From assembly GCA_025362915.1 (NCBI GenBank), contig JANYEU010000120.1, forward strand, positions 1-22,704: a stretch of 22,704 nucleotides of DNA, given 5' to 3'. A program made the position numbers and the translations under genes. The notes beneath the pieces were generated by a model that worked only from the letters and a program-made list of their open reading frames with translations, did not search any database and had not been told where the DNA came from. Below are positions 21,790-22,704 of this stretch, piece by piece. The stretch's first letter is position 1, and each line of letters opens with the position of its first letter. The DNA comes from Chitinophagaceae bacterium. GTDB taxonomy: Bacteria > Bacteroidota > Bacteroidia > Chitinophagales > Chitinophagaceae.

Positions 21790-22704
21790 TTACTTTGTGG
21801 TATTAATAATTCTCGTAGAAGACTCCCTGATGATGAGTTTTGGACGAAGAACTATTTCTTCATTGGTCATGTCCTTGTCGCTGTTCATCATTTCTATAAA
21901 CATTTTTGCGGCAGTCTTTCCCAGTTCAAATGCTGGCATTTCCACGCTGGATATTGTTGGGGTAACCAAACGTGTAGTAGGGTCGTTGTTCATACCAACC
22001 AAGCCAATATCATTTGGCATATTCAGTTTTTTTTCTTTTATGGCAAGCATGGCACCAATGGCCATTTTATCGGCAATGGCAAAAATAGCATCCGGACGGC
22101 TCCGCATCACCAATAATTCCTTGGTAGCAAAATAGGCATAGTCCTGATTAAAATCGCAATACACAATCAGGTTCTTATCCACCTTCATCCCGTGTTCTTT
22201 CAGTGCTTTTATATAGCCTTCCTTCCTATTATTACTCAATTCAAGACTTTCTGGGCCACAAAGAATGGCAATTTTTTTATAGCCTTGTTCTATTAAATGT
22301 TTTGTGGCCTGATATCCCGCATCTTCATTATCAATCCTCACTTTTGGGGCTTTCATACCAGATGCAATCCTATCAAAAAGAATCATGGGCTTCTTCCTTT
22401 CCTGCAATTTTTTAAAGTGATCTATCATATTTGTTTCCCCAGACTGGGAAATGATAAACCCATCCACCAAGCTATCCAACAAACGTTTGGTATTTACAAT
22501 TTCCCGTCCGTAGCTTTCATTGCTTTGGCAAACCATCACGGTATAACCTGCCTCTAGCGCCACCTCATCTATACCCCTTACCATGGTAGAAACTACATAA
22601 TCGAGGTTTGGAATGATAACGCCAATGGTATGTGTCTGTTTCTTTAGCAAATGAAGGGCAAGTTGATTGGGCTGATAGTTTAGTTGTTCCGCAAGTTCCA
22701 TTAC
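21790..22704 (-). CDS. LacI-family transcriptional regulator (5' end cut by window)
   Basis: The visible 304 residues are the effector-binding (periplasmic-binding-protein-like) domain of a LacI/GalR regulator, preceded by the hinge: 'LAEQLNYQPNQLALHLLKKQTHTIGVIIPNL'. Other family marks are 'DGFIISQSGE', 'VRIDNEDAGYQATKHLIEQGYKKIAILCGP', 'AIFAIADKMAIGAMLAIKE' and 'IGLVGMNNDPTTRLVTPTISSVEMP'. The helix-turn-helix lies beyond the window edge; the frame is open to the last base, so this is not a true start. The effector is probably a sugar or nucleoside and cannot be told. It is convergent with mgtA, 135 bp apart, so it need not regulate it. Confidence 0.9.
   Translation of the reverse strand, partial: VMELAEQLNYQPNQLALHLLKKQTHTIGVIIPNLDYVVSTMVRGIDEVALEAGYTVMVCQSNESYGREIVNTKRLLDSLVDGFIISQSGETNMIDHFKKLQERKKPMILFDRIASGMKAPKVRIDNEDAGYQATKHLIEQGYKKIAILCGPESLELSNNRKEGYIKALKEHGMKVDKNLIVYCDFNQDYAYFATKELLVMRSRPDAIFAIADKMAIGAMLAIKEKKLNMPNDIGLVGMNNDPTTRLVTPTISSVEMPAFELGKTAAKMFIEMMNSDKDMTNEEIVLRPKLIIRESSTRIINTTK

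Noticed and set aside
1..22704. Insertion sequence, integrase, tRNA or rRNA gene
   Set aside because: No transposase, integrase or recombinase motif and no tRNA/rRNA-like segment was found; island boundaries cannot be fixed by att sites.

Overview
The window reads as chromosomal DNA of a member of the Bacteroidota, most likely near Chitinophagaceae/Sphingobacteriia. The evidence is a gldC gene (a family I know only from this phylum), a TAnnTTTG-type promoter in front of it, several small SpII lipoproteins, few Shine-Dalgarno sequences, a TTG start, and the housekeeping set present. Assignment below phylum level is inference from gene style, not from a marker gene.

Layout. 1-293: non-coding, with a palindromic hairpin, a compact element that looks like structured RNA, and a repeat hairpin. 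294-5860: recO (+), convergent amidohydrolase and lipoprotein genes (-), a GT4-like glycosyltransferase (+), then gldC, a GatB/YqeY-domain protein and a CvpA-family protein (+). 6011-10938: a same-strand run of alpha/beta hydrolase, CBS/ACT-like protein, POTRA plus beta-barrel outer-membrane protein, NAD kinase and RsgA. 10988-13951: minus-strand genes for a Lys-rich lipoprotein, a gamma-carbonic-anhydrase-like protein, a second lipoprotein, a YciO-type YrdC protein and a two-part Bacteroidota protein of unknown function with its own terminator. 13952-14572: non-coding, holding a 21-bp tandem repeat with an inverted copy, a four-run G-tract and a promoter-like region. 14573-16741: an AT-rich two-gene operon, an AlbA_2 (Schlafen-like)/HATPase protein followed with no gap by a ParA-type ATPase. 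16810-18414 (-): an acidic orphan protein and a small outer-membrane barrel, separated by a terminator with a perfect 21-bp stem. 18415-18948: a long leader with a nested stem-loop. 18949-21654: an MgtA-type Mg2+ P-type ATPase. 21790 to the end: a LacI-family regulator cut by the window edge.

Most of the window is ordinary core-genome content: repair, ribosome assembly, NAD(P) supply, tRNA-modification-like enzyme, envelope proteins and Mg2+ uptake. The accessory-looking part is the AlbA_2-ATPase/ParA pair. It has two coupled nucleotide-binding proteins, visibly lower GC than its flanks, an unusual upstream region and no ParB or replication gene. It is the best candidate for an undescribed system (defence or NTP-dependent regulation), but its function cannot be read from sequence alone. 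A second theme is a set of long intergenic hairpins built from related short words (206-276, 4721-4753, 5239-5315, 11897-11990, 12527-12576). Two of them share a 31-base word with one mismatch, so they behave like a dispersed repeat family rather than independent terminators.
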